Source: CAZDKO01 sp964506075 [NCBI: uncultured bacterium] (GTDB lineage Bacteria > CAZDME01 > JAYEMH01). From it: a stretch of 56,536 nt of DNA. Each line of letters starts with the position of its first letter. Positions within the stretch are counted from its first letter, which is position 1. Made by a program: the position numbers and the translations under genes. The stretch spans positions 1-56,536 of the forward strand of contig CAZDKO010000007.1 of NCBI GenBank assembly GCA_964506075.1, written 5' to 3'. Below are positions 1-8,077 of the stretch, in pieces. The notes beneath the pieces were generated by a model. It worked only from the letters and a program-made list of their open reading frames with translations, ran no database searches and was not told where the DNA came from.

Positions 1-608
1 CAACCCCGGGCGGAAGAAAGACCTATTATTTCTAATTTTCCCCGTTCTTTAACGGTCGGCCAGAAACTAAAATCTAAAAGAGGAAGATTGTCTAAATTTA
101 CAGTCTGTGGTCTGGAGAGATTTAAAAAAATTTCCCCGGCTTTTTTATAACCCACGCCCGGCATGTTAAATATAGATTCCTTTTTGTTTTCTGATAGATT
201 ATTCATCAATTTCAGGATACTCAATTCACCTTCTCCCAGCACCGCGTAATCGACCGGTAAAATTTTCATAAGTATTTCCGGAGCTGCAGTTACTAAAGGA
301 CCACCCAGGATAACGATAGAATCTTGCCGATTGGCTTTTATTTTTTGGATGAAATCTTCCAGAAAACAGAAACTGTCGGCAAAAGTGGTTATGCCGATAA
401 CGGTTTGGTCTTTATCCGGGATAGCTCCTGAAAAATTTCCTTCCCCTCTGAAATCAATAATGTCAACGCTATAACCGGCCTGCTTGAGGGTAGCGGCAAT
501 GTAAGATATCCCTTCTGGAGGAGATTTCTGCAGGGTTTTTTTAGATGAGGATAAAATCTGGGAAGAAGGCGGAACAACCAGAACAAAATTTATTTTTTTC
601 TTCTTCAT
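1..608 (-). CDS. B12-binding radical SAM protein, partial (C-terminal part beyond window)
   Basis: The first 202 codons are present. They form an N-terminal cobalamin-binding domain: a GISYIAATLKQAGYSV stretch near residues 33-48, an LGGPLVTAAPE stretch near 100-110 and YAVLGEGE near 119-126, all typical of BchE-like B12-binding radical SAM proteins. The frame then reads SSARG followed by TG at the window edge. That fits the first Cys of the CX3CX2C iron-sulfur motif, so the catalytic domain lies outside the window. The family carries out methylations and rearrangements; the substrate is unknown. No strong ribosome-binding site precedes the ATG at 608. An operator-like palindrome lies just upstream at 615-633. 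It may be transcribed with the ABC operon or separately. Confidence 0.85.
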   Translation of the reverse strand, partial: MKKKKINFVLVVPPSSQILSSSKKTLQKSPPEGISYIAATLKQAGYSVDIIDFRGEGNFSGAIPDKDQTVIGITTFADSFCFLEDFIQKIKANRQDSIVILGGPLVTAAPEILMKILPVDYAVLGEGELSILKLMNNLSENKKESIFNMPGVGYKKAGEIFLNLSRPQTVNLDNLPLLDFSFWPTVKERGKLEIIGLSSARG

Positions 609-614
609 ATTATT

Positions 615-633
615 ATTTGTTCATATGACAAAT
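615..633. promoter_or_regulatory. operator-like palindrome upstream of radical SAM gene
   Basis: A perfect 8-base palindrome, TCATATGA, is flanked by ATTTG and CAAAT with one unpaired base. It sits 7 bases before the start codon of the radical SAM gene. This is a possible repressor site; the function is inferred from symmetry and position only. Confidence 0.35.
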
Positions 634-679
634 GATGAAAATAATAATCTCTATTAAAAAATTATTTCATCTCCATTAT

Positions 680-1741
680 TTACCAGGAAACACTCTTCTC
701 TTGGGAAGGTTTAGTAACCGTTATCTGCGAAGGGTCATATTCTATTTCTTTTAATTTTTCATCTGCTTTCTTCAATAATTCCGCATTTACTCCCTTTTTG
801 ATATCAACTTTACGGCTGATTAACTGCTCCTTAAAAAGAAAATCAGCGATGGCTTCCAGCGTCTTGATAAAATCTTCATCCATATCAATATTCACGTTGT
901 TAAAAGTCTCAGCTTTATAATTTTTGTTAAAAAGCGAACACCGGTCAATCAGCCCGATATCAAGACGGGAAATCTGACTATACCAATTATTAACTTCTTT
1001 TTTATTTACAGCCAGATAAAAAGCGGCTTCTTTTAAAGCCATCAGAAAGTTAACGGCGGCATCGGGGTTTTTATTAATAAACTCTTCAGACATAATTACG
1101 GCTAATTGTAAAGGCTGGGTTTTAATCGCTCTGGCTTGATTCTTCTGGATAAAATCTTCCACATAAGGGTCCCAGCTCATTACGGCGTCTACCGAACCAT
1201 CAAGTAAAGCCGTTCGCGACTCTCCTCCCGACATATTTATAAGCTCTACATCTCGGCCCTGGAACAAATCAGATTCTCCCAGCCAGACTATAATCGGCCG
1301 GTGAACAGAAGAGCCAAAAATAGTAGTAATTTTCTTTCCTTTTAAATCTTTTATTGATTTTATATCCGAATCCACCCGGACCATTAAACCGGCTCTCCCG
1401 GCCGAACCCAAACCGGCAATAACCCGGGAGGGAAAGCCTTTACCCAGTAAAAGCACTACGTTTTGTTCACTGGTTAAAGCCACGTCTACTTTTCCTGAAA
1501 GTAACGCTTCCATCATAGGCGGCCCATACTGAAAAGCAATGACCTCTCCTTCCAAGCCGTTGCGGGATAAAACATCAGTTCTTTCGAAAATTTGCCCTAT
1601 CTGGCCGTTAATAAGCGTCCCGACGGCCGGGTAAGCAATACGAATATGGACTTTATTCTCTTCGGCGGATAAAACCGGGGAAATTAACGGTAAAGAGAAA
1701 AAAAACAAGATTAACGTTATTATAAAAAGTTTAGACTTCAT
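680..1741 (-). CDS. ABC transporter substrate-binding protein (NitT/TauT family), copy 2
   Basis: This 353-residue secreted binding protein has a signal peptide at about residues 1-25. The mature part carries family motifs shared with its neighbour: NGQIGQ, FQYGPPMMEALLSGKVDVA, FGSSVHRP and WDPYVED. The fold is that of SsuA/TauA/NrtA-type periplasmic proteins, which bind nitrate, sulfonates, sulfate esters or riboflavin precursors; the ligand cannot be read from sequence. The start at 1741 was chosen because AGGAGGG lies 5 bases upstream. A longer frame begins at 1816 but would start inside the neighbouring gene's end. It is the last gene of the ABC operon and a clear tandem duplicate of the gene at 1776-2807. 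Confidence 0.85.
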   Translation of the reverse strand: MKSKLFIITLILFFFSLPLISPVLSAEENKVHIRIAYPAVGTLINGQIGQIFERTDVLSRNGLEGEVIAFQYGPPMMEALLSGKVDVALTSEQNVVLLLGKGFPSRVIAGLGSAGRAGLMVRVDSDIKSIKDLKGKKITTIFGSSVHRPIIVWLGESDLFQGRDVELINMSGGESRTALLDGSVDAVMSWDPYVEDFIQKNQARAIKTQPLQLAVIMSEEFINKNPDAAVNFLMALKEAAFYLAVNKKEVNNWYSQISRLDIGLIDRCSLFNKNYKAETFNNVNIDMDEDFIKTLEAIADFLFKEQLISRKVDIKKGVNAELLKKADEKLKEIEYDPSQITVTKPSQEKSVSW

Positions 1742-1775
1742 TTTTCCCTCCTTTGGTAATAAGTAATAAAAACGA

Positions 1776-2807
1776 TTACTTATTTGTGATACCTGAAGGA
1801 TCATAATTAGCGTCATTCAGTTTTTCTGCGGTTACTTTTTTTAACTCGGGATTTACGGCTTTAGTGATATCAAATTGAGGAATCATCTGCTGTTCAGCGG
1901 TAAATTCGGCGCTCCTTTTCATCATTTCAAGAAAATCTTCGCTTAAAGCGATATCCACGTCGCTTATTTTCTTCACATTTTTATAGTTAAGATTAAAATC
2001 AGAACAAATTTGAATAATTTCCGGGTCCAGGCGTGAAATTTCACTAAACCAGCCATCAACCCTATTTTTATGTGTCGCCCAGTAAAACACGGCTTCTTTA
2101 AGCGCTTTAATAAAATTAACGGCCGCTTCCGGATATTGCTCAATATATTTATTATTCATTATCACTACCGAATAAAAAGGTTCGGCTTCAATAATTCTAA
2201 ATTTATTTTTCTGACGATACTGTTCTACGGCCGGGTCCCAGGTCATTATGGCGCTAACTCCTTCTTTTAGTAAGGTTGGAGCAATTTCATCCCGGCCAAC
2301 ATTTAAAACCTCAACATCTACACCCGGTTTTAAACCGGCCTTTCTGAGCATCCCCAGAAGATTACGATGAGGGGAAGAACCAAAAGGAACCCCGACTTTT
2401 TTATCGTTTAAATCACCGGTTTTTTTGACGGGGGAATTATCTAAAACCATAATCGCTCCCCGTCCCAGGTGACCAAAAGTGGCAATAATAGTGGCTCCGT
2501 AGCCTTTGGATAAAGGTAAACTGGCCGGTACCTCAGAAGTAAAAGCCACGTCTACCTTATCCGATACCAAAGCTTCCATCATCGGAGGACCATACTGAAA
2601 TCCTTCAACCCGCCCTTTCAGATTGTTCCTTTCTAAAATATTAGTTTTTAGTAATACCTGCCCGATCTGGCCGTTAACCAGGGTCGCGGTAGGATAAGCG
2701 ATACGAATAGTTGTTTTCTTCTGCTCCAAAACCTGAGCCCCGGCATAATTAAATTTACCTATGATTAAAAAACAGACCATAACCATTAAGCTAATTATTT
2801 TTTTCAT
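1776..2807 (-). CDS. ABC transporter substrate-binding protein (NitT/TauT family), copy 1
   Basis: This is a 343-residue periplasmic binding protein with a signal peptide at about residues 1-24 ending in NYAGA. It shares TLVNGQIGQ, FQYGPPMMEAL, KVDVAFTSE, FGSSPHR and WDPAVEQ with the next gene, so the two are paralogues. The start at 2807 is preceded by GGGGGAGG. The start lies inside the 3' end of the ATPase gene (17-base overlap), which implies translational coupling. Two binding proteins for one permease/ATPase pair suggest two ligands or two affinities; this is inference. Confidence 0.85.
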   Translation of the reverse strand: MKKIISLMVMVCFLIIGKFNYAGAQVLEQKKTTIRIAYPTATLVNGQIGQVLLKTNILERNNLKGRVEGFQYGPPMMEALVSDKVDVAFTSEVPASLPLSKGYGATIIATFGHLGRGAIMVLDNSPVKKTGDLNDKKVGVPFGSSPHRNLLGMLRKAGLKPGVDVEVLNVGRDEIAPTLLKEGVSAIMTWDPAVEQYRQKNKFRIIEAEPFYSVVIMNNKYIEQYPEAAVNFIKALKEAVFYWATHKNRVDGWFSEISRLDPEIIQICSDFNLNYKNVKKISDVDIALSEDFLEMMKRSAEFTAEQQMIPQFDITKAVNPELKKVTAEKLNDANYDPSGITNK

Positions 2808-3654
2808 TTGCCTCCCCCTCTCTTTCAATTTTTATATCTCCCAATCTTTTGGTTAACTGTATACCCATCTGGTTAATACCTTTAAGGGTTTCTTCCCGTA
2901 AAATGTGGGAAATATAATCCTTTAATTCAAAAAAACGTTTATTTTCCCTTTTAATTTCCGGGAGACGGGGTTTTTCCAAATCTATATTAACGATTTCTTT
3001 AGTCCGTCCGGGCCGCGCCGTCAATATCAAGACCTTGTCGCTTAAAAAAATTGCTTCTTCAATGTTATGGGTAATTAAAATTAAAGCTTTTTTCGTCTTT
3101 TCCCAGATCATCAGAATCTCTTCCTGCATTATTTCCCGGGTTAAATAATCTAATGAGGCAAAGGGTTCGTCCATTAAAACCACTTCGGGAGACGGAGCTA
3201 AAGCCCGGGCAATCCCCACCCGCTGTTTCATCCCGCCGGAAAGCTGATGGGGGTATTTATTTTCAAATCCTTTTAAATGAACCAGCTCAACGAACCTATG
3301 GGCGACCTCTTTTCTTTTATTTTCAGGCATTCCCCGGGCTTTAAGGCCGAATTCAATATTTTCCTCCACCGACATCCAGGGAAACAATCCGTATTCCTGA
3401 AACATTACCGTTCGTTTTGAGCTCGGCGCCGTAATTAATTCTTTATCATGATAAATCTTCCCTCTATCATAAGGGATGAATCCGGCAATGATGTATAAAA
3501 GCGTGGTTTTACCGCAACCGCTGGGACCAATAACGCTTAAGACTTCGTTGTTATGAAGAGAAAAAGAAATATCCTCTAAAACCTGAATTGAAGTTTTGTC
3601 TTTATCAAAATTGAATTTTTTACTGAGGTTTTCTACTTTTATTTTTGGCAACAA
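2791..3654 (-). CDS. ABC transporter ATPase (SsuB/TauB/NrtD-like)
   Basis: The 287-residue ATPase has all the expected motifs: Walker A GPSGCGKT at 43-50, Q-loop FQEYGL at 85-90, signature LSGGM at 138-142, Walker B VVLMDEP at 158-164 and the switch His in ITHN at 194-197. It would power the NitT/TauT-type importer on the cytoplasmic face. The start appears to be TTG at 3654, 3 bases after the permease stop, since no ATG lies near the conserved N-terminus; GGAAAG upstream can serve as the ribosome-binding site. The last 40 residues extend beyond the usual core. Which solute is imported is not shown. Confidence 0.9.
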   Translation of the reverse strand: MLPKIKVENLSKKFNFDKDKTSIQVLEDISFSLHNNEVLSVIGPSGCGKTTLLYIIAGFIPYDRGKIYHDKELITAPSSKRTVMFQEYGLFPWMSVEENIEFGLKARGMPENKRKEVAHRFVELVHLKGFENKYPHQLSGGMKQRVGIARALAPSPEVVLMDEPFASLDYLTREIMQEEILMIWEKTKKALILITHNIEEAIFLSDKVLILTARPGRTKEIVNIDLEKPRLPEIKRENKRFFELKDYISHILREETLKGINQMGIQLTKRLGDIKIEREGEANEKNN

Positions 3655-3657
3655 TTT

Positions 3658-4416
3658 TTAGCTTTCCGTATTCTCTCTCCAGGGCACCAATTTCTTCTGT
3701 AGATAAAGCATAAATGAATTCATCACAAAGCCGATAATCCCGATAGCTACCATTCCGGCTATTACTTTTTGAGTATTAAGTAACATCCGGTGCAGTTGAA
3801 TCATGTAACCTAAACCCGACTGGGCCGCAATCAATTCCGCGGCAATAACACTCATCCAGGCCACCCCCAGTCCAATCCTCATTCCCGCCAGAATATAAGG
3901 TAAAGCTGAAGGTAAAAGAACGCTCGTAATTATCAGCCCCTTGGAGGCGCCGAGGCTTAGGGCCGCGTTAATATGGACTTTTTCCACGCTTTCTGCCCCG
4001 AGAAAAGAGTTAACGAATATCGGGAAAAAAGAGGCCAACGCGGTAATAAAATAGCTTGAAGTATCACTTACCCCGAACCAGAGGATAGCCAGAGGAATCC
4101 AGGCAATAGGCGGAATCGGCCGGATAAGTTCTATACCCGGTAAAAAATAAGAAGAGAGAGATTTATTCCATCCCAGTATTACTCCCAGAGGAACAGCAAT
4201 TAAAAAAGCAAAAAGGAACCCGATAAAAACTCTCTTGATACTGGAGGTAATATCCATAAGCATGGGACCGTTAAATAACATCGAGAAAAAAGCTTTGGCT
4301 ATCTCAAAAGGCGAAGGCATAATGAAGGGATTTAATATTTTAAGATTTGAGCCAATCTGCCAGATAAGCACTACCCCAATAATAAGATATAGCCCTTTAA
4401 GCGCTTTTTTAAACAT
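3658..4416 (-). CDS. ABC transporter permease (SsuC/TauC-like)
   Basis: This 252-residue inner-membrane protein has about six transmembrane segments. An EAA-type coupling loop is present near residue 155 (LSLGASKGLIITSVLLPSAL), where the ATPase docks. It belongs to the nitrate/sulfonate/taurine permease family. It lies directly after the outer-membrane gene and before the ATPase in one operon. Only a weak ribosome-binding site precedes the ATG at 4416. Confidence 0.9.
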   Translation of the reverse strand: MFKKALKGLYLIIGVVLIWQIGSNLKILNPFIMPSPFEIAKAFFSMLFNGPMLMDITSSIKRVFIGFLFAFLIAVPLGVILGWNKSLSSYFLPGIELIRPIPPIAWIPLAILWFGVSDTSSYFITALASFFPIFVNSFLGAESVEKVHINAALSLGASKGLIITSVLLPSALPYILAGMRIGLGVAWMSVIAAELIAAQSGLGYMIQLHRMLLNTQKVIAGMVAIGIIGFVMNSFMLYLQKKLVPWRENTES

Positions 4417-4440
4417 ATATATTTTTGCCTGGCAATAAGA

Positions 4441-5097
4441 CTAAAAGTTTAAATTGAGCGATGTGCCAAAAACGTTTCTTTCCGACCAGTCTCCCCCGCT
4501 TTTGTCGCTTCGGAGAAGATAATAAATATCCAATTCCACGGTTTTATTTATTTTAACGGTCGTCCCTAAAGAAACGCGGTTCTGGTTAAATTCGTTTCTT
4601 CTTTCTTCATAAAAAATCTCTTCAGAAACATAAGGAGTAAAATCATGATTGAAAAATTTCGTCGGTAAACCGATTTTTATAAAATCCCGGTATCTCCAGC
4701 GGCTTAGAGAAGGCAAATCCCGGTATTCAAATCTGGAACGATGGCAGAGTTTTAATTTTTTGACCTTCCAGTTAAAAGTAGCATCCAGCATATATCGATG
4801 TTCCGTATCAAAATGTCCACCAGATTTGGACTCGATATAATAATAGGCGGGGGAAAGCTGAAAATATTTATTGACTTTAAAAACCGGCCCAATCTGAACA
4901 CCTCCATAATAAAAGTCACTTATATCGTCCCGAAAACGGCCGGTTAAGGATAGTTTTAAATCCGTTTTTTCATTAAGGCCTTTTTTTAAATTTAAAGCGG
5001 ACCAATTTTCCCAGTCGTCTCTGGCTAAAGCGCCGACAGACGTCCCGAAGATTAAAAACACTATAATTAAACCGCATAAATTTATTTTCAGTTTCAT
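4441..5097 (-). CDS. outer-membrane beta-barrel protein, DUF2490 family
   Basis: The 218-residue protein has a signal peptide (MKLKINLCGLIIVFLIFGTS...ALA) and then alternating amphipathic strands rich in aromatic and charged residues. It opens with DDWENWSALNLKKGL and ends in a C-terminal Phe (SLNLNF), as outer-membrane barrels do. The pattern matches DUF2490, whose function is not known. The start at 5097 has GAAAGGAGG upstream. A longer frame from 5184 would begin inside the promoter at 5156-5184, so it is rejected. As first gene of the ABC operon it may let the substrate cross the outer membrane; that role is inferred. Confidence 0.75.
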   Translation of the reverse strand: MKLKINLCGLIIVFLIFGTSVGALARDDWENWSALNLKKGLNEKTDLKLSLTGRFRDDISDFYYGGVQIGPVFKVNKYFQLSPAYYYIESKSGGHFDTEHRYMLDATFNWKVKKLKLCHRSRFEYRDLPSLSRWRYRDFIKIGLPTKFFNHDFTPYVSEEIFYEERRNEFNQNRVSLGTTVKINKTVELDIYYLLRSDKSGGDWSERNVFGTSLNLNF

Positions 5098-5155
5098 TAG
5101 TTTCCTCCTTTCTTGATTCAATTGCTGCCTGTTAAACAAATGGTGTTTTTCTCTC

Positions 5156-5184
5156 ATTTTACATATGAGAGTGACAACTGTCAA
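5156..5184 (-). promoter_or_regulatory. sigma-70-type promoter of the DUF2490-ABC operon
   Basis: On the minus strand this reads TTGACA, a 17-base spacer, then TAAAAT. The -35 overlaps the dyad TGACA-ac-TGTCA, which could be an operator. Predicted transcription starts about 50 bases before the DUF2490 start codon. It shares a long motif with the sulfotransferase operon promoter at 10554-10583. Confidence 0.7.
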
Positions 5185-5260
5185 ATGTTATTATTAATAA
5201 TGTAACCCACCCGCCGATTTTTTGATTATGATGCCTCTTCCTCGCTAAGATGCAGTCAAG

Positions 5261-6010
5261 TTATTTTGTAGCCTTCACCAATATCATTCTCATGGAATCA
5301 AAAATGTCTCCATTTATAAATTGCACATTATGAATTCTCTTAAAAACATCTGAGGCCTGATGATAAGCCTTCCGGATTTTAATTTTGTCATACTCGGCAA
5401 TCGCACCATGGTTAATCCATTGATTAACGGATTCCCGCGTAATATATTCCGTAACCTCAATGTTTATAAAAGCATTTCTACGCATATAAGCAGGGATGTC
5501 TCCCGGTAAAAAAAAATTTTCCCGGGCCGGATTCCTGAGTTTTTGAATCAAAAATGTTTCTTCCCGGTCTTCCGGCCCATACGCCGTTAAATGACAGAAG
5601 ACGGCGTGACCGCCGGATTTTAAAACCCGATAGACCTCCGGTATAACTTGCTCAAGTTTCATAAACTGTAACCCTTGGCGACAAACACAGGCATCAAAAG
5701 CACAATCTCGAAAAGGAAGGTGTTCCGCCGGGCTTAAAATAATTTTATCGGCACAACCCCCGGCCTGTCGAACCATATCCGGGCAAATATCCACTCCGAC
5801 AACACACCTAACCCGTCCGTAAAATGCCCGGGCGACTTTACCTGTTCCGATGGCAATATCAAGAACACATCCATGCGGTCCGACCGCCGCCAATTCCCTG
5901 ATTTTTGCAATCAAATTCAAATTTTCCACCCATGACGATGAGTGGTTATATTGCCCGGCACGTTTGATAAAATGCTTCGTTGTGTTTTCTGCCGCTCTAT
6001 CTTTATACAT
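5261..6010 (-). CDS. SAM-dependent methyltransferase (class I, UbiE/Methyltransf_11-like)
   Basis: The 249-residue enzyme has a class I methyltransferase core: motif I VLDIAIGTGKVA at 49-60, the acidic ribose-binding VGVD at 71-74, EHLPFRDCAFD at 96-106 and RVLKSGG at 128-134. The substrate is unknown. It is the last gene of the sulfotransferase operon, so it may act on the same small molecule or polymer. AGGAGAG 10 bases upstream supports the ATG at 6010. The same frame stays open without a stop back to about 6124 and reads as plausible protein, but it has no ATG. A non-ATG start or a lost upstream start is therefore possible. Confidence 0.85.
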   Translation of the reverse strand: MYKDRAAENTTKHFIKRAGQYNHSSSWVENLNLIAKIRELAAVGPHGCVLDIAIGTGKVARAFYGRVRCVVGVDICPDMVRQAGGCADKIILSPAEHLPFRDCAFDACVCRQGLQFMKLEQVIPEVYRVLKSGGHAVFCHLTAYGPEDREETFLIQKLRNPARENFFLPGDIPAYMRRNAFINIEVTEYITRESVNQWINHGAIAEYDKIKIRKAYHQASDVFKRIHNVQFINGDIFDSMRMILVKATK

Positions 6011-6149
6011 CAGAACAATCTCTCCTTCTCTTTCGTCATCTTTCCAATCTGACGGAAATAAACAGCCCCGAAAGGTATCTTCTTTTAAATCCGCTAAGCT
6101 AATAATTTCATCAGTATAATTACGGCATTATTATAAACTGATATTTTCG

Positions 6150-7070
6150 TTACCGTTTTCCAAAAAGACAAAGAGGGTGCTTTTTCACGGATTCAACCCC
6201 CAGTTTTTGTAATATCTCTTTAACACATTCCTCCTCGCTATAATGTTCTGTATCCACGACGATATCTGCATTCAAGGGCTCTTCGAAAGGCGCGGAGATC
6301 CCCGTAAAATTAATCATTTCACCCTGGCGTGCCTTTTTATACATTCCTTTCACATCTCTGTCCTCACAGGTCGACAGAGAGCATCTTACATATACCAGCT
6401 TAAAATTGCCGATGATTGTCCTGACCAGCACCCGATATTCATTGAGAGGGGAAAGAAAACTGGCAATAACAAAATTGCCGTTATCATTAAAAAGTTTAGC
6501 GACATGGGCGATGCGCCGTAGATTTTCTATCCGGTCTTCGGGAGAAAATCCTAAATCGGCATTGAGTGTATTACGTACGTCATCTGCATCTAGATGGACG
6601 GCCTTAAATCCACGATTATCGAGTTCCTCCTTAAGTCTCTTCGATAAAGTCGTTTTCCCCGAACAAGGTAATCCGCTCAACCAGAGGGTTGTTCTCAATA
6701 ATTTGATGTATTCAGCAATCTCAGGAGGAACGTTATTATCTTTTCCCGACCGTACATTCGTTCCGGAAATGTTCCCGATTTCTGCGGGAGGTTCAATGAA
6801 GTTAACATCATAACCCACATTTCTACCTATATTAATACTCTTGATATCCGGAATAACAACAATTTCAACCGCCTCCGCATAGACCTTCTTGATCATATGA
6901 GCCCTTTGTTCAGCGGTATAAGGATTCTGTGGGGAAATTTCCGTATCCCTGATGGCCACACAAACATGCTCGCCTTTAGCTAAAGCTTTGTCTATCAAAT
7001 ATTTATGGCCAGAGTGAAAAGGCTGCCATCTTCCGATAAATAAAGCGTATCTTTTATGTCCGTTGTACAT
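6150..7070 (-). CDS. bifunctional nucleotidyltransferase / adenylylsulfate (APS) kinase fusion
   Basis: Residues 6-125 form a HIGH-superfamily nucleotidyltransferase domain: GRWQPFHSGH at 13-22, NPYTAEQR at 49-56 and ISGTNVRSG at 101-109, closest in pattern to NMN/archaeal NadM-type adenylyltransferases. Residues 128-295 are an APS kinase (CysC): P-loop GLPCSGKT at 133-140, LDADDVR at 160-166 and FTGISAPFEEP at 255-265. APS kinase makes PAPS, the sulfate donor for the two sulfotransferases in the same operon. The N-terminal domain could supply APS in place of a classical ATP sulfurylase; this is inference. GGGGGAGG precedes the ATG at 7070. Confidence 0.85.
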   Translation of the reverse strand: MYNGHKRYALFIGRWQPFHSGHKYLIDKALAKGEHVCVAIRDTEISPQNPYTAEQRAHMIKKVYAEAVEIVVIPDIKSINIGRNVGYDVNFIEPPAEIGNISGTNVRSGKDNNVPPEIAEYIKLLRTTLWLSGLPCSGKTTLSKRLKEELDNRGFKAVHLDADDVRNTLNADLGFSPEDRIENLRRIAHVAKLFNDNGNFVIASFLSPLNEYRVLVRTIIGNFKLVYVRCSLSTCEDRDVKGMYKKARQGEMINFTGISAPFEEPLNADIVVDTEHYSEEECVKEILQKLGVESVKKHPLCLFGKR

Positions 7071-7183
7071 CTTATTTCCCTCCCCCGGTTAGTAATAAAT
7101 TTATAATGTTTTCCTTTCAATATGTTGGTGTGTTAGAATTTAAATTAGTACATGTGACCTTGTAATTTTAAATTCAAAATTTT

Positions 7184-8077
7184 TTAATCCGGCTCCGAGG
7201 GGGAGTATCTGGCGACAATTCCCGTAGCGCATGCTAACCCTCCCCCGCCACGGGCGAGCTGGGAAATCGGTACCTCCGCTATCACCGTTAAACCGGCTTT
7301 TTCATAAATCATTCTGGTCAGCGGACAACCTTCCGGTATGATAATTTTGCGCGGGGCAACAGTTACAATATTCATAGCCTGCCGCATTGTTATTTCCTGA
7401 TTTTCAGGAATGGAGACGACTCTCATATTATTTTTCCTTAATAAATTTACAATCATTTTATCTACAAGAGCAATTCTGACCAGGGCTAAGTCTGAGGCGA
7501 CACATTGTATGGCACCCAAAAGATGTAAGGCTTTTTGCGGAGCAGGCACACCCACACATTTAATATTATCCTGCTTCAATGTTTCCTTGACCTGTTGGAA
7601 TCCCTTCTGATTCGTTCTTTTTCCGACACCAACAACTACTAACTTATCGTGGACCCATAGAGCATCCGCACCTTCAAATGTACCGTCTCCATCAACAGCT
7701 TTACGAATATGAACATGGATAGCCCGTAATTTCCGTTCAACATATTTTACTTCATCCCGCCTGACTTCAGAGAACATCCTGGAAAGGATACAGCCGCGCG
7801 GCGTCATAAAAAAAAGATCCCTTGTAAACATAATATTAAACAGGTGAAGATTGTCATTTTCCTTCTGTGGTCGAGTGTGAATAAAGAAAATTTTAATCCC
7901 CAGTTTTTTATATACCTTTATCAATCTATCGTATTCATTTTGTATAATCGCATCATCAATCTTCTGGAGATGAAGAATTTTTTCTGGATGAGGGGCACCA
8001 GTAATATACGGATGCGGTCTAGCCAGCATTATCGCTCGTAAAAATCCGTATTCTGAATTAACGTAGGCGCATAACAT
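7184..8077 (-). CDS. amidinotransferase / arginine deiminase superfamily enzyme (DDAH-like)
   Basis: The 297-residue protein shows guanidino-group modifying enzyme motifs: FTRD at 84-87, GTFEGAD at 132-138, catalytic His in HLLGA at 185-189 and the nucleophile Cys283 in GGGGLACATG at 277-286. Relatives hydrolyse dimethylarginine or arginine, or transfer amidino groups; which of these applies here is not evident. The start was set at 8077 because ATG overlaps the sulfotransferase stop as TAATG. An in-frame ATG at 8086 is the alternative. Its place between sulfotransferase and APS kinase genes suggests a guanidino-containing substrate or product in the sulfation pathway. Confidence 0.8.
   Translation of the reverse strand: MLCAYVNSEYGFLRAIMLARPHPYITGAPHPEKILHLQKIDDAIIQNEYDRLIKVYKKLGIKIFFIHTRPQKENDNLHLFNIMFTRDLFFMTPRGCILSRMFSEVRRDEVKYVERKLRAIHVHIRKAVDGDGTFEGADALWVHDKLVVVGVGKRTNQKGFQQVKETLKQDNIKCVGVPAPQKALHLLGAIQCVASDLALVRIALVDKMIVNLLRKNNMRVVSIPENQEITMRQAMNIVTVAPRKIIIPEGCPLTRMIYEKAGLTVIAEVPISQLARGGGGLACATGIVARYSPSEPD

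Noticed and set aside
6406-6813. 135-codon plus-strand frame
   Set aside because: It is antisense to the APS kinase domain, whose motifs are clear on the other strand.
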